DNA from: an uncultured Flavobacteriaceae bacterium
Lineage (GTDB): Bacteria > Bacteroidota > Bacteroidia > Flavobacteriales > Flavobacteriaceae
DNA length: 64,000 nucleotides
Reading direction: 5' to 3'
Assembly: GCA_947497245.1 (NCBI GenBank)
Contig: CANMFO010000002.1
Location: 930,001 to 994,000, forward strand
Shown here: one piece after another, positions 1 to 8,788 of the stretch
Layout: the number at the start of each line of letters is the position of its first letter
How positions within the stretch are numbered: position 1 is the first letter of the stretch
The notes under the pieces: model-generated
What the model was told of the DNA's origin: nothing
What the model saw: only the letters and a program-made list of their open reading frames with translations
The model's database searches: none
Translations under genes and position numbers: made by a program

Positions 1-75
1 TGTTTTTCTAATGAGAGACCCTTCCAATCCGAACAGACATCGGGATATTTGATCCTCAAACAACAAAAATGCTCT

Positions 76-480
76 ATGACCAGCAACAAATTTGAAAAAA
101 GAACGGTCCTGTTCTATGACAGTTGCAAGGCTCATGGGGCATACGGTAAAAAAGTGATGCAATCGAAAGGAACGTATGACATGGTGGTCCACAACATTGA
201 AAGGTTGGAAGATGCGGATCAGTACCTGCCCGCACTTACCGCTGTCGTACTGTTCATATACAACAGGAGGGCCCTGTTTCAACTGTTCCCGTTCCTGAAT
301 AGGAAGATCAAGCTCATCCTATGTACAAATTCCTACATCATGGGATGGCTAAGCCGTGTTTTTCAAAGCGACATCACCATGTTGGATATCGCAACCCCAA
401 AAACGGAGCTTTTTTACCAAATCGAAAGGAATTTGTTCCAATCTGACAGGGGTCATACGGAGAGCGATGTCCTGGGATAG
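76..480 (+). CDS. Hypothetical protein, possible receiver-like fold
   Basis: I do not recognise this protein. From the Met at 76 it has 134 residues; an upstream Met at 49 is also in frame, but the 76 start gives a cleaner polar N-terminus (MTSNKFEKR). Hydrophobic strand-like segments (VLFYDS, AVVLFIYN, IKLILCTNS, ITMLDIAT) alternate with helical stretches. That spacing resembles a CheY-type receiver, but I cannot find the acidic pocket and phospho-Asp pattern, so a degenerate receiver fold is only an inference. There is no signal peptide. It lies about 80 bp before a leucine-rich-repeat gene on the same strand. Confidence 0.5.
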   Translation: MTSNKFEKRTVLFYDSCKAHGAYGKKVMQSKGTYDMVVHNIERLEDADQYLPALTAVVLFIYNRRALFQLFPFLNRKIKLILCTNSYIMGWLSRVFQSDITMLDIATPKTELFYQIERNLFQSDRGHTESDVLG

Positions 481-562
481 CGGGATTTCCATATCCGATC
501 GCTTTGCTGTGGTACGGCCGGTCATACACCTGGGAACTGATAATGTATAGACACCGCAACCT

Positions 563-1354
563 ATGAAGGTATTCCTCGGCTTTTTGATAGTGCTCATCCC
601 GACGACCAAATTCATATTTGTCGAAGTGCCTCGACAGGAAAGAGAGGCCTTGCTGGACCTCTACAATGCCACCCAAGGTGCGGGTTGGAACAAAACCTGG
701 GATTTGCAGGCCCCTGTTTCCAGTTGGTACGGTATAAAAGTGGCCGGCGGACATGTTGTGGAAATCGACCTATTCCGGAACAAGTTGGTGGGATCCATTC
801 CCAGGAGCATCAAAAAACTAAAATATCTGGAATACCTTGACCTTTCGTTCAACGTGATCAGTGGATCACTGCCACACCACCTTATGGAGCTGGATCGCTT
901 AAAGACCCTAAAGTTGGAGATGAACGGGATGACCGGGACCCTTCCGAGGAATATAGGAAGGTTGAAAAACCTGGAGGAACTAACGATATTCAACAACTTC
1001 ATATCCGGTGACATTCCACCTAGCATGGGTGAAATGGTATGTTTAAGAGTGTTGAACCTTTCGAGCAACAAGCTCAGCGGACAGATTCCCAAAACCTTGG
1101 GAAACCTTACCAAATTGGAAAGTTTGGGACTCTTTGACAATATGCTGAGCGGTCGCTTACCTCCGGAACTGGGAAACTTGGTCCGATTACAGGAACTGGC
1201 ACTGGCCAATAACCGATTGGAGGGTGAAATACCGATAGAATTGGGTCGATTGACCAATCTTCGGGTATTTATCATCCAGAACAACAGGTTTGATTCCCTT
1301 GACAATCTAAAACAAATTGACCGTGGCCGATTTCTAATATTTGAGCATGATTAA
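563..1354 (+). CDS. Secreted plant-type leucine-rich-repeat protein
   Basis: A 263-residue protein with an N-terminal hydrophobic segment (KVFLGFLIVLIPTTKFIFV) that looks like a signal peptide. An LRR N-terminal cap follows: EREALLDLYNATQGAGWN then VSSWYGIKV, the usual 'ALxxLYNATxGxxW...W.GV' pattern. About seven repeats of 24 residues carry the plant-specific LxGxIP signature (LVGSIPRSI, ISGSLPHHL, MTGTLPRNI, ISGDIPPSM, LSGQIPKTL, LSGRLPPEL, LEGEIPIEL). The expected fold is an extracytoplasmic LRR solenoid used for binding. No lipobox, C-terminal sorting domain or membrane anchor is visible, so it may be periplasmic or secreted. The ligand is unknown. Confidence 0.85.
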   Translation: MKVFLGFLIVLIPTTKFIFVEVPRQEREALLDLYNATQGAGWNKTWDLQAPVSSWYGIKVAGGHVVEIDLFRNKLVGSIPRSIKKLKYLEYLDLSFNVISGSLPHHLMELDRLKTLKLEMNGMTGTLPRNIGRLKNLEELTIFNNFISGDIPPSMGEMVCLRVLNLSSNKLSGQIPKTLGNLTKLESLGLFDNMLSGRLPPELGNLVRLQELALANNRLEGEIPIELGRLTNLRVFIIQNNRFDSLDNLKQIDRGRFLIFEHD

Positions 1355-1518
1355 GAGCACATGATAAACGAGATGTATAGATTTTACCACGGCCGGTATG
1401 CCGTATGGAATCCACGTCCAAAACCGTTAAAAATGGGGAATGATCCATGCGTTGGGCCTGTTCTTTTCAGACGCAAATTTGGATTCTTTTCCAATTGTTT
1501 CACCAAAATTTTCCAATA

Positions 1519-2691
1519 ATGCCCAAACACTATCTGGACGAAGATGTCTGCACCACGGCCAAAAAACGGCTCAGGAGCATCTTTAGGACCTTCCCAAAGG
1601 TCTATCTTGCCTTCAGTGGGGGCAAGGACAGTTCGGTAATGCTGCATTTGGCCCTGGAAATGGCGAAATCCATGAACCGCCTGCCATTGGACGTCATGTT
1701 CATAGATTTGGAGGGACAATATGATGTAACCATAAAATATATCGAAGAAACCGTTCTTGGTACGGATGAGATCAAGCTGCATTGGATCTGTCTTCCCCTG
1801 AACCTTCGCAACTCCGTGAGCGTTTTCCAGCCCCATTGGCGCTGTTGGGACCCTGAACTATCGGACGTATGGATACGGCCCATGCCAAGGCATCCACAGG
1901 TGATATCGGACATTGGCCACTATCCGTTTTTCCGATACGGCATGGAGTTCGAGGATTTTGTCTATAAATGGGGGAACTGGTTTGCCAACGGGGAGCTGTG
2001 TACCTGCCTTTTAGGAATAAGGGCCGATGAAAGCCTGAACAGGTTCATTTCGGTAACGGAAAGCGAATGGAACGGTAAAAACTGGATGAGCGGGGCCTCC
2101 GAGAACCTGGTATTCTCCTATCCCATCTATGATTGGCGAACAGAGGATATCTGGCGTTATGTGGGAAAAAAAAGGATACCATACAATAAACTGTACGATT
2201 ACTTTTATCTGTGCGGTATCTCTATTCATAAAATGCGCATATGCCAACCGTACGGTGACGATCAGCGACAGAGCCTGGAGTACTTTCATGAAATAGAACC
2301 CGAAACATGGAATCGGGTAGTGGCAAGGGTACATGGGGTCAACTTCGGGGCCGTTTATAGCAAGACGGCGGTCCTGGGCAGAAGAAAGGTAGTACTGCCA
2401 GAGGGGCTGACCTGGAAAAAATATGCCTATCTACTATTGAGGTCGATGCCGGAAATCTCCAGGGACCATTATAGGGAAAAAATAAGGACATTTTTCAGTT
2501 GGTGGCACGACCACGGATATCCACCGGAGCTCGTTCCCGATCAGGGGAACCTAAAACTGGAGAACAGTGGAAAACAACCCTCATGGAGAAGAGTGTGCAA
2601 ATGCATTGTTAAGAATGACTGGTGGTGCCGGAGTTTGGGCTTTTGCCAAACAAAAAAGACCTATGAAAAATTATATGCAAAAAACCCCTAA
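1519..2691 (+). CDS. ibrA: IbrA-like PAPS-reductase-family protein (DUF3440)
   Basis: The N-terminal half has the adenine-nucleotide alpha-hydrolase (PP-loop) signature SGGKDSSVMLHLALEMA of the phosphoadenosine-phosphosulfate reductase superfamily. The rest, with conserved tryptophans and a central CTCLLGIRADES segment, matches the DUF3440 architecture. In E. coli, IbrA of this family works with the ParB-like IbrB to activate transcription of eib genes; the chemistry is unsettled. The next gene, 2 bp downstream, is the matching ParB-domain partner, which supports the assignment. I prefer the ATG at 1519 (MPKHYLDEDVC, 390 residues) over the in-frame ATG at 1447, whose extra 24 residues are not family-like. 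There are no sulfate-assimilation genes nearby. Confidence 0.85.
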   Translation: MPKHYLDEDVCTTAKKRLRSIFRTFPKVYLAFSGGKDSSVMLHLALEMAKSMNRLPLDVMFIDLEGQYDVTIKYIEETVLGTDEIKLHWICLPLNLRNSVSVFQPHWRCWDPELSDVWIRPMPRHPQVISDIGHYPFFRYGMEFEDFVYKWGNWFANGELCTCLLGIRADESLNRFISVTESEWNGKNWMSGASENLVFSYPIYDWRTEDIWRYVGKKRIPYNKLYDYFYLCGISIHKMRICQPYGDDQRQSLEYFHEIEPETWNRVVARVHGVNFGAVYSKTAVLGRRKVVLPEGLTWKKYAYLLLRSMPEISRDHYREKIRTFFSWWHDHGYPPELVPDQGNLKLENSGKQPSWRRVCKCIVKNDWWCRSLGFCQTKKTYEKLYAKNP

Positions 2692-2693
2692 CT

Positions 2694-3302
2694 ATGAGCT
2701 GTACCGTAAAGCATGATATTATAAACATAATAAGAGCTGCAGATTTTATCCCGGAAGGGAAAAGAGAGAAGCTCATTAACAAGGTCATGGAAGCGTTCGG
2801 TATGTACAAAGAACCCATTGCTTCCATGTTATGGGTGCCCCTCGATAAAATTTTGCCAAATTCCTACAATCCCAACAAGATGGCGGTACCGGAGAAAAGG
2901 TTGCTGCTCCGTTCCCTGCTGCTGCATGGCATCACTTCCCCTTTGGTGGTCTCTCCCGAAAGGGAGGGCAAGTACCCACTTATCGACGGGTACCACCGCT
3001 GGAACATTATAAAACAGAGCAAGGAATTGAAAAACCGATTGGACCATAAAGTACCCGTGGTGATATTGGCCCTTTCCAATAATGAAGGCATGGTTGCGAC
3101 CATTCGTCACAATAGGGCCAGAGGAAGGCACCAGATAGCGGAAATAAGCGAAGTGGTCAAAACCCTGTCGGCCAACGGTTGGTCCCCGCAAAGAATCATG
3201 GACGAACTGGGTATGGATGCCGATGAGGTGCTCCGGTTAAAACAGTTTCAAGGACTTGGGGAACTGTTCAAGGACGGTGATTATTCCGCCTCTTGGAAAT
3301 AA
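2694..3302 (+). CDS. ibrB: IbrB-like ParB/Srx-domain protein
   Basis: A 202-residue protein with a ParB N-terminal-like nuclease/CTPase domain at about residues 45-130: VPLDKILPNSYNPNKM, then ITSPLVVSP and the hallmark IDGYHRWNII, where GYHR corresponds to the GxxR box. A second hallmark, IRHNRARGRHQ, follows at about 140, and a helix-turn-helix-like segment (SPQRIMDELGMDADEVLRLKQ) near the C-terminus. It starts 2 bp after the IbrA-like gene, so the two are almost certainly co-transcribed and probably form the IbrA-IbrB regulatory pair. It is not a chromosome-partition ParB: there is no ParA and no long centromere-binding domain. Confidence 0.85.
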   Translation: MSCTVKHDIINIIRAADFIPEGKREKLINKVMEAFGMYKEPIASMLWVPLDKILPNSYNPNKMAVPEKRLLLRSLLLHGITSPLVVSPEREGKYPLIDGYHRWNIIKQSKELKNRLDHKVPVVILALSNNEGMVATIRHNRARGRHQIAEISEVVKTLSANGWSPQRIMDELGMDADEVLRLKQFQGLGELFKDGDYSASWK

Positions 3303-3486
3303 AGGTCGGGGGAACAGCGGCAATGGTGTTCGGGAAGCCATTGGTAACCTATGTTGGGAGGAACTTTGAACAGATGGTTTGTCAATAGATCAGATCACTA
3401 TTTTCAGTTGTTGTACGCAAGCCGAAAAAATCGAATAATTATTTACCTATGTTTAACTTAATGATAATCAATTAATAACAAAAAAA

Positions 3487-4077
3487 ATGAAAACACGAAT
3501 GAACAAAATTATTTTAACGACCGGATGGATTTTTTGCACCCTTCTATGTATATCCTGTGCAGAAAATAAAAATGAAAAAACGAAAACGGAGCAACCTGAA
3601 CCTCCTGTTATAGAAGCTGTATCAGCAGAATATGGAAAAATTGTTCGGAAAGTGCACGATGCTTTGCAAAGTATGGAATTTGATGCTTTTGGTAACTACT
3701 TCACCGACGATGCCGAATGGTATTGGCCAGATGGTAGTTTTGAAACCCGAACCCTTATTAAAGGAAAAGACAACCTGGTTTCGTTTTGGAAAGATTGGAA
3801 AGAAACCTTCCATATCGATACCATAGAATTTTCACAGATCAATACCTTGTCCCTAAAGAACAATGTGCCGACCAAATATTATAAGGTAGAGGGTGTTATG
3901 GTGCTTTATTATGGAGATATGACGCTTAATGCTGAGGGCAAAACCGCTAAAGTAAGACAACAAATTACGTATGTATTTAATGCTGATAAAAAAATACAAA
4001 AGGCATTTCTCTATTATGACAGGGCCACTTTATTGAAAACTATCAACACCAGTGTTGACTTAAATAAAATGGAATAA
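3487..4077 (+). CDS. SnoaL/NTF2-like lipoprotein
   Basis: A 196-residue lipoprotein. The N-terminal signal ends in LCISC with the acylated Cys at about position 24, followed by a charged linker rich in E, K and T. The mature part has an NTF2/SnoaL-like profile: an N-terminal helix (IVRKVHDALQSMEFDAF), the NYFTDDAEWYWPDGS segment typical of the cone-shaped fold, and a C-terminal strand pair (VRQQITYVFNADKKIQKAFLYYD). Such proteins bind small hydrophobic ligands or act as isomerases or accessory domains; the substrate is not readable. The upstream ~180 bp are AT-rich and probably hold the promoter. The gene stands alone before the SusC gene. Confidence 0.75.
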   Translation: MKTRMNKIILTTGWIFCTLLCISCAENKNEKTKTEQPEPPVIEAVSAEYGKIVRKVHDALQSMEFDAFGNYFTDDAEWYWPDGSFETRTLIKGKDNLVSFWKDWKETFHIDTIEFSQINTLSLKNNVPTKYYKVEGVMVLYYGDMTLNAEGKTAKVRQQITYVFNADKKIQKAFLYYDRATLLKTINTSVDLNKME

Positions 4078-4178
4078 TGGCCCAATGAATTCTTTGTTAA
4101 TTCTATGACAATGGGAATCCATTGGCTCATAAACACGGGGCAAGATTTTCCATTGCAAAAACAAGGAACGTATAAAAA

Positions 4179-7100
4179 ATGCATATGGGATTGTTACACT
4201 CCAAATACTGTTTGATGGCGCTGGGCCTTACCCTCAACCTGGCCCAGGCACAGCTAGAGGTCAGCGGAACGGTCACCGACAAAAGTGGCATTGCCTTGGC
4301 GGGGGTTACCGTACAGGCAGATGGTACCGGTACAATAACCAATTTTGAAGGCCAATACAGCCTATCCGTACCCGGCACCGATGATGCGCTACGGTTCAGT
4401 TCCGTGGGCTACCTTACTCAAACCGTCACGGTGGGCCAGCGAACAGAGATCAATGTGGTCCTACAGGAAGACATTGCCCTATTGGACGAGGTAGTGGTCA
4501 CCGCACTGGGCATAAAAAGGGAAGAGCGGGCCCTGGGCTACGCCGTTCAAAAGCTGAACCATGGGGAACTGGCAAGGATAAAACTGGTGAATCCCGTCAA
4601 TGCGCTGGCGGGCAAGGTATCCGGTGTTTACATTAGCGGTAGCGCCAACGGCCCCACGGCCTCGGCCAACATAAACATAAGGGGGGCGGCCTCCTTATTG
4701 GGCAACAACCAACCCTTGTTCGTGGTCAATGGCATGCCCATTACGAACGATCTGTACAGTTTTGACGATGGGCTCAACGGCTCATCTACCATAGACTTTG
4801 GCAATGCGGCCCAGATCGTGAACACCGATGATATTGCATCGATCAATGTGCTCAAAGGGCCCGCCGCATCAGCCTTGTACGGTTCCCGTGCAGCGGACGG
4901 GGTCATACTGATCCAGACCAAAACGGGCAGGGAGGCCACGGGTATGGGCATTGAGTTCAATACAAGCACAACATTCGAATCCCTCCTGAAATTGCCCGAT
5001 TACCAGAACACCTATGGTTTTGGGGGCGGGGGCAAGTACAGTTACCTGGATGGCACCCATTACATCGGCGATAAGGAATATTACGAGGCCTATGGGGAGA
5101 ACTGGGGGCCGGAGATGAACGGTCAGTTGATAAAACAGTTTAATTCCGATGGCCGTCCCGTACCCTTTACACCGGCCAAGGACAATGTGAAGAACTTCTT
5201 TAGGACGGGCGTCACCACCATCAACAACATTTCATTCAGCAAGTATACCGAGGATAGTAACTTGCGCATGTCCTACACCAATTTGTACAATAAGGGGATC
5301 GTGCCCAATACCGACCTGAAAAGGAATACCATCCAGATGGGCCTGGGCCGCAGCTTGATGGATAATCGGTTAAATGTGGCCCTCAATGCCATGTACATCC
5401 ATTCAGACTCGGGCAATATACCGAACGCGGGATACGACGAATCTTCATCCGTAATGTACGGCTGGCTGTGGTTTCCACGCCAGGTAAAGATCAATGACCT
5501 GCGCGATTATTGGGAGCCGGGGCAGGAAGGTATCCGGCAACGTTATGTGGAGGACCTTTGGGTGAACAATCCCTGGTTCATAGCCCATGAGAACACCAAT
5601 GCCTTCCAGGGCAACCGCTTTATCGCCAATACAAAACTGGATTATGACCTTACGGACAAGGTTTCCATAAGGTTCGGTTATGGCGTGGACATGCTGAACG
5701 AGGACCGGCAATACAGAAGGGCCCCATCCACAAAAGGGGTACTTTTGGGAAGCTATAGGGAGGACGGCATCTCGTTCAACGAGACCAATGCCGAATTGTT
5801 GCTGGGCTATAGTTCCGGAAGCGGAAACTTTGGCGATTTTGGCCTTGATGTTAGCATAGGGGGCAACCTGATGCGCCAGAATGCCTCTTTTCTGATCGCC
5901 AACAATCCCGAACTGAAACTCTTCGGGACAGGTCCCAGTATTTACACCCTGGCCAATGCGCGCTCCGGGGTCTTGGTGGGATCGCAGAAGACCCGTACGG
6001 GCATCAACAGCCTATTCGGTATCGCTACCTTAAGCTATCGGAACGGCCTCTTCTTGGATCTGGCCTACAGGAACGATTGGAACAGTACCTTGGTAGACCC
6101 GATTGCCGGCCTCAACGGGTCCGATTATAGTTTTGGTTACCCATCGGCCGCCCTGGGCGCTGTACTTTCAGACCTGCTTCAATGGCCCCAAAGCATCTTC
6201 TTAAAGCTGAGGGCGTCGTATGCCGAAGTGGGCAACGGGGCGCCCGCATACGCCTTTGGCAATACGTTTACGGCACAACCGGCCTTTGGCGACCAGGCCG
6301 TCTTTACGACCAACAGGACCATTGCCGACCCCGACTTGACGAACGAAAGAACACGGGCCCACGAATTTGGGTTGGATGTAAGGTTGTGGCAGGGAAGGCT
6401 CAAATTGGATGTTGCCCACTACAATATGTTAAGTCTTGACCAGGTGATCTTTTTGCCCGTTGGCGTAACGAGCGGGTACGATGCCAACCTTACCAACGGG
6501 GGAGCGATCAGGAACAAGGGGATCGAACTGTCCTTGGCGGGCAGGGTGGTCAACGGGAACCATTTCAGTTGGGACCTTACCCTCAATGCCGGCAGGAACA
6601 GGGGCATCGTGGAAAGCCTCCCCGATGGGATCGAAAGTGGACGCTACTCCATAGTGGCCGACCTTTTTCCGGGCGATGAAGGGGGTGCCGACCTGGAGTA
6701 TGTGGCAGAAGAAGGGAAACTACTGGGGCAATTGTACGGCCTGGGCTTTCAAAGGGGGCCGGACGGTAGGGTCATCCATGAAAATGGCCTGCCCTTGCTT
6801 ACCGATGAAAAAGTATCGGCAGGGAGCTTTCAGCCCGATTGGAGGTTGGGGGTCTATAATTCCTTGCAATACAAAAACCTTACGCTGGGCTTCCTGTTCG
6901 ATGGGCAGCTGGGGGGCAAGATCTATTCCAGGTCCCATGCACTCTATGCCACGGGGGGCGCCATTACCAATAACGACGACCCAAACCTGGACCTTTCCAC
7001 GCTGGAGGGCCGTACGGTGTACGAAGTGGATTATGACGCCCAGGGAGACCCGGTATATACGCAGGTAGCGGCCGGCGGTGTTGTGGGCCCCGGATGGAAA

Positions 7101-7478
7101 TACGACGGTAACGGCAAGCTGGTGGAGAACGATGTAGTGGTGCCCGCCGGGGGCGCCGGTTATGTGGGCTATTTCTATAACTATTATGGCAACGGCTTCA
7201 ATAGGGACAATATTGAGGCGGCCACCTACGATGCCACCTATTTTAAGCTAAGGGAGCTGAGCCTTGCCTATAAGGTGCCTGTGGCGCTCTGTAAAAAGAT
7301 CGGCATCCCAAGAATGAAGCTTTCCGTGATCGGTAGGAACCTGTTGTTGTTCTCAAAGGTCCCGACCATTGATCCGGAAACCTTTTCGATCCGGAACGGT
7401 ACCTTCATAAACGGGTTTGAAAGCACCACCTTGCCAACAACACGGAGCATCGGCTTTGCCATCAATGTGGGGTTTTAG
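4179..7478 (+). CDS. SusC/RagA-family TonB-linked outer membrane protein
   Basis: A 1099-residue TonB-dependent outer membrane transporter of the SusC family. After a signal peptide (cleavage near AQAQ, about residue 25) comes a carboxypeptidase-regulatory-like domain (VSGTVTDKSGIALAGVTV through VGYLTQTVTV). The SusC linker VVTALGIKREERALGYAVQ and the plug (NINIRGAASLLGNNQPLFVV; INVLKGPAASALYGSRAADG) follow, then a 22-strand-type barrel ending IGFAINVGF. SusC proteins take up oligosaccharides, peptides or other polymers together with a SusD lipoprotein. The partner normally follows within a few bases, but here the SusD gene lies 2.2 kb away behind small inserted genes. No glycosidase or peptidase is adjacent, so the substrate is unknown. 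Confidence 0.95.
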   Translation: MHMGLLHSKYCLMALGLTLNLAQAQLEVSGTVTDKSGIALAGVTVQADGTGTITNFEGQYSLSVPGTDDALRFSSVGYLTQTVTVGQRTEINVVLQEDIALLDEVVVTALGIKREERALGYAVQKLNHGELARIKLVNPVNALAGKVSGVYISGSANGPTASANINIRGAASLLGNNQPLFVVNGMPITNDLYSFDDGLNGSSTIDFGNAAQIVNTDDIASINVLKGPAASALYGSRAADGVILIQTKTGREATGMGIEFNTSTTFESLLKLPDYQNTYGFGGGGKYSYLDGTHYIGDKEYYEAYGENWGPEMNGQLIKQFNSDGRPVPFTPAKDNVKNFFRTGVTTINNISFSKYTEDSNLRMSYTNLYNKGIVPNTDLKRNTIQMGLGRSLMDNRLNVALNAMYIHSDSGNIPNAGYDESSSVMYGWLWFPRQVKINDLRDYWEPGQEGIRQRYVEDLWVNNPWFIAHENTNAFQGNRFIANTKLDYDLTDKVSIRFGYGVDMLNEDRQYRRAPSTKGVLLGSYREDGISFNETNAELLLGYSSGSGNFGDFGLDVSIGGNLMRQNASFLIANNPELKLFGTGPSIYTLANARSGVLVGSQKTRTGINSLFGIATLSYRNGLFLDLAYRNDWNSTLVDPIAGLNGSDYSFGYPSAALGAVLSDLLQWPQSIFLKLRASYAEVGNGAPAYAFGNTFTAQPAFGDQAVFTTNRTIADPDLTNERTRAHEFGLDVRLWQGRLKLDVAHYNMLSLDQVIFLPVGVTSGYDANLTNGGAIRNKGIELSLAGRVVNGNHFSWDLTLNAGRNRGIVESLPDGIESGRYSIVADLFPGDEGGADLEYVAEEGKLLGQLYGLGFQRGPDGRVIHENGLPLLTDEKVSAGSFQPDWRLGVYNSLQYKNLTLGFLFDGQLGGKIYSRSHALYATGGAITNNDDPNLDLSTLEGRTVYEVDYDAQGDPVYTQVAAGGVVGPGWKYDGNGKLVENDVVVPAGGAGYVGYFYNYYGNGFNRDNIEAATYDATYFKLRELSLAYKVPVALCKKIGIPRMKLSVIGRNLLLFSKVPTIDPETFSIRNGTFINGFESTTLPTTRSIGFAINVGF

Positions 7479-7498
7479 GCCATGGGCAGGAATTTGGA

Positions 7499-7636
7499 AA
7501 AAACATGGGCTAGTGGAAGCGATTGCGGAAAGAAAGAACCCTGTATAAGAAAACGATCAAACAGATCAGTTTTTATCAAAAGATGAAGATGGATAAAAAG
7601 CCGAATAATGGGTACGGATCTATGATCAATGATTAT
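7499..7636 (+). repeat. Dispersed repeat R1, copy A
   Basis: A segment of about 110-140 bp just after the susC stop. It shares long matches with copy B (8577-8731) and copy C (12985-13105), including GGAAGCGATTGCGGAAAGAA, ATCAAAAGATGAA and GGGTACGGA. Copies A and B also resemble each other beyond the core, ending in ATATA followed by ATGTTGT. All copies have the same orientation, each follows or ends a gene, and none carries a recognisable transposase. Confidence 0.75.
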
Positions 7637-7685
7637 ATACCAATGTTGTGCTACAATTAACAAGCATCGCGTAAAAATTTGACTT

Positions 7686-7909
7686 ATGGAAAAAATTTGG
7701 ATTATAATGATTGCAATATTGATTTTTATAACAATCAATTTTCTTTACGACAAAAGTATGAATGGCTATGTCAAAAAAGCATTTGGTAAAAATGGTTAAG
7801 TATTTACGGAGATAAAGTTCATTTCTGGAAAAGCTCAATATTTGTTAGTACCGTTGGAACTGTATTGATAATATTTATTCTAAAATGGTCAAATGTTTTG
7901 ACTTTTTAG
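7686..7909 (+). pseudogene. Frameshifted small two-TM membrane protein
   Basis: An ATG at 7686 opens a reading frame with one transmembrane helix (KIWIIMIAILIFITINFLY) and a short polar stretch ending KKAFGKNG, then a TAA at about 7797. A second frame continues directly with WLSIYGDKVHFWKSSIFV and a second hydrophobic helix (TVGTVLIIFILKW), stopping at 7907. Joined by one frameshift they give a ~75-residue protein with two membrane segments. The segment is more AT-rich than susC, like the adjacent toxin-antitoxin genes. I read it as a decayed cassette gene; two unrelated short frames remain possible. Confidence 0.45.
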
Positions 7910-7968
7910 AAATTTGAAATAATTACAAAATAAACTAACTGGCGATAAAGACTTGCGTTTGATTCGTT

Positions 7969-7990
7969 TTTGGTGTATATTTACACCAAA
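7969..7990. promoter_or_regulatory. Inverted-repeat operator of the parDE-like module
   Basis: TTTGGTGTA and TACACCAAA form perfect 9-bp arms around a 4-bp spacer, ending 10 bp before the antitoxin ATG at 8001. Ribbon-helix-helix antitoxins of the ParD type autorepress at such palindromes, so this is the likely operator. That role is inferred from position and symmetry. Confidence 0.6.
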
Positions 7991-8000
7991 CAATAAAATT

Positions 8001-8240
8001 ATGGCTCGACAAAGTATATCATTCACAAAGCCAAATGATGAATGGCTAAAAACCCAAGTGGACAATAAAGAATATTCAAGTAAAAGTGAACTAGTAAATG
8101 ACTTGATTCGACAAGCCCGAAGACAACAAGTTCAAATTGACTGGATCCATGCTAAACTGGAAAAAGCTGAAAATAGTGGATTTACAAATGACAAGAAAGA
8201 AGATATTTTAGCGCAATCAAAGTCTTTATTAAATGACTAA
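8001..8240 (+). CDS. ParD-like ribbon-helix-helix antitoxin
   Basis: A 79-residue protein with the RHH layout: strand MARQSISFTKPNDEWLKTQV, then SSKSELVNDLIRQARRQQ, as in ParD/CopG antitoxins. The C-terminal helix (IDWIHAKLEKAENSG, DKKEDILAQSKSLLND) is the part that usually wraps the toxin. The ATG at 8001 is chosen over an in-frame ATG at 7953 because the longer form would run through the palindromic operator and add a non-family leader. The toxin gene overlaps its end by 8 bp, implying translational coupling. Expected role: neutralise the ParE-like toxin and autoregulate the operon. Confidence 0.85.
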   Translation: MARQSISFTKPNDEWLKTQVDNKEYSSKSELVNDLIRQARRQQVQIDWIHAKLEKAENSGFTNDKKEDILAQSKSLLND

Positions 8241-8520
8241 ATACCGGTTGAGCAACGAAGCCAAAAATGACTTGATTCGGATTCATCATTACGGAGTTAA
8301 AAAATTTGGCGTGATTCAAGCGGACAAATACTTCGATTCGTTTTTTGAATATTTCGACATTATCGCACAACGACCTTTTTCGTTTGAGTCAGTTGATCAC
8401 ATAAAAAAAGATTACAGACGTTGTGTTTGTGGTATGGACAGTATTTATTTCAAAATAAATGAAAGTATTGTAGAAATAATGACGATTGTGGGAAGGCAAG
8501 ATTTGAATGAAAAGCTATAG
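8233..8520 (+). CDS. ParE/RelE-superfamily toxin
   Basis: A 95-residue protein with the ParE/RelE fold signature: YRLSNEAKNDLIRIHHYGVKKFG at the N-terminus, a central helical pair, and a C-terminal sheet (RRCVCGMDSIYFKINE, VEIMTIVGRQD) ending in the usual 'I..I.GRQD' motif. ParE toxins inhibit gyrase and RelE toxins cleave mRNA; the sequence resembles the ParE side more, but the target cannot be fixed. It overlaps the antitoxin gene by 8 bp. The frame is intact and full length, so this module is probably functional, unlike its right-hand neighbour. It lies between susC and susD. Confidence 0.85.
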   Translation: MTKYRLSNEAKNDLIRIHHYGVKKFGVIQADKYFDSFFEYFDIIAQRPFSFESVDHIKKDYRRCVCGMDSIYFKINESIVEIMTIVGRQDLNEKL

Positions 8521-8576
8521 TCAAATTAATAAAAACGTTGCCTAACCATGGTAACCGCTGCACAACCCAAGAATTT

Positions 8577-8731
8577 AAAAAAAACACCGCTGGCGGAAGC
8601 GATTGCGGAAAGAAAAGACCCCGTGCGGGAAAGTGATCAAAACGGATCCGTTTTATCAAAAGATGAAAATGTATAAAAAGTCAAATAAGGGGTACGGACC
8701 TATAAGGGATCAATGGTCATATAGCTATGTT
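8577..8731 (+). repeat. Dispersed repeat R1, copy B
   Basis: The second R1 copy follows the ParE gene. It shares GGAAGCGATTGCGGAAAGAA, TTTTATCAAAAGATGAA and GGGTACGGA with copy A, and GATCAAA..GGATC and GAAAAT with copy C. One frame reads PLAEAIAERKDPVRESDQNG then VLSKDENV and a stop, suggesting the repeat may derive from a gene 3' end. Just upstream (8535-8572) is GTTGCCTAACCATGGTAACC...GCTGCACAAC, which could be a cassette boundary; I cannot confirm that. Confidence 0.75.
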
Positions 8732-8788
8732 GTACAACATTGGTCAAACTCGTTAATTTTTAAGATACTTACATAAAGAAAATCAAAG

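Noticed and set aside
661-1305. A 214-residue minus-strand frame inside the LRR gene
   Set aside because: It is the shadow of the repetitive leucine-rich repeats.
2694-3302. Chromosome-partition ParB
   Set aside because: There is no ParA partner, and the pairing with the DUF3440 protein fits IbrB.
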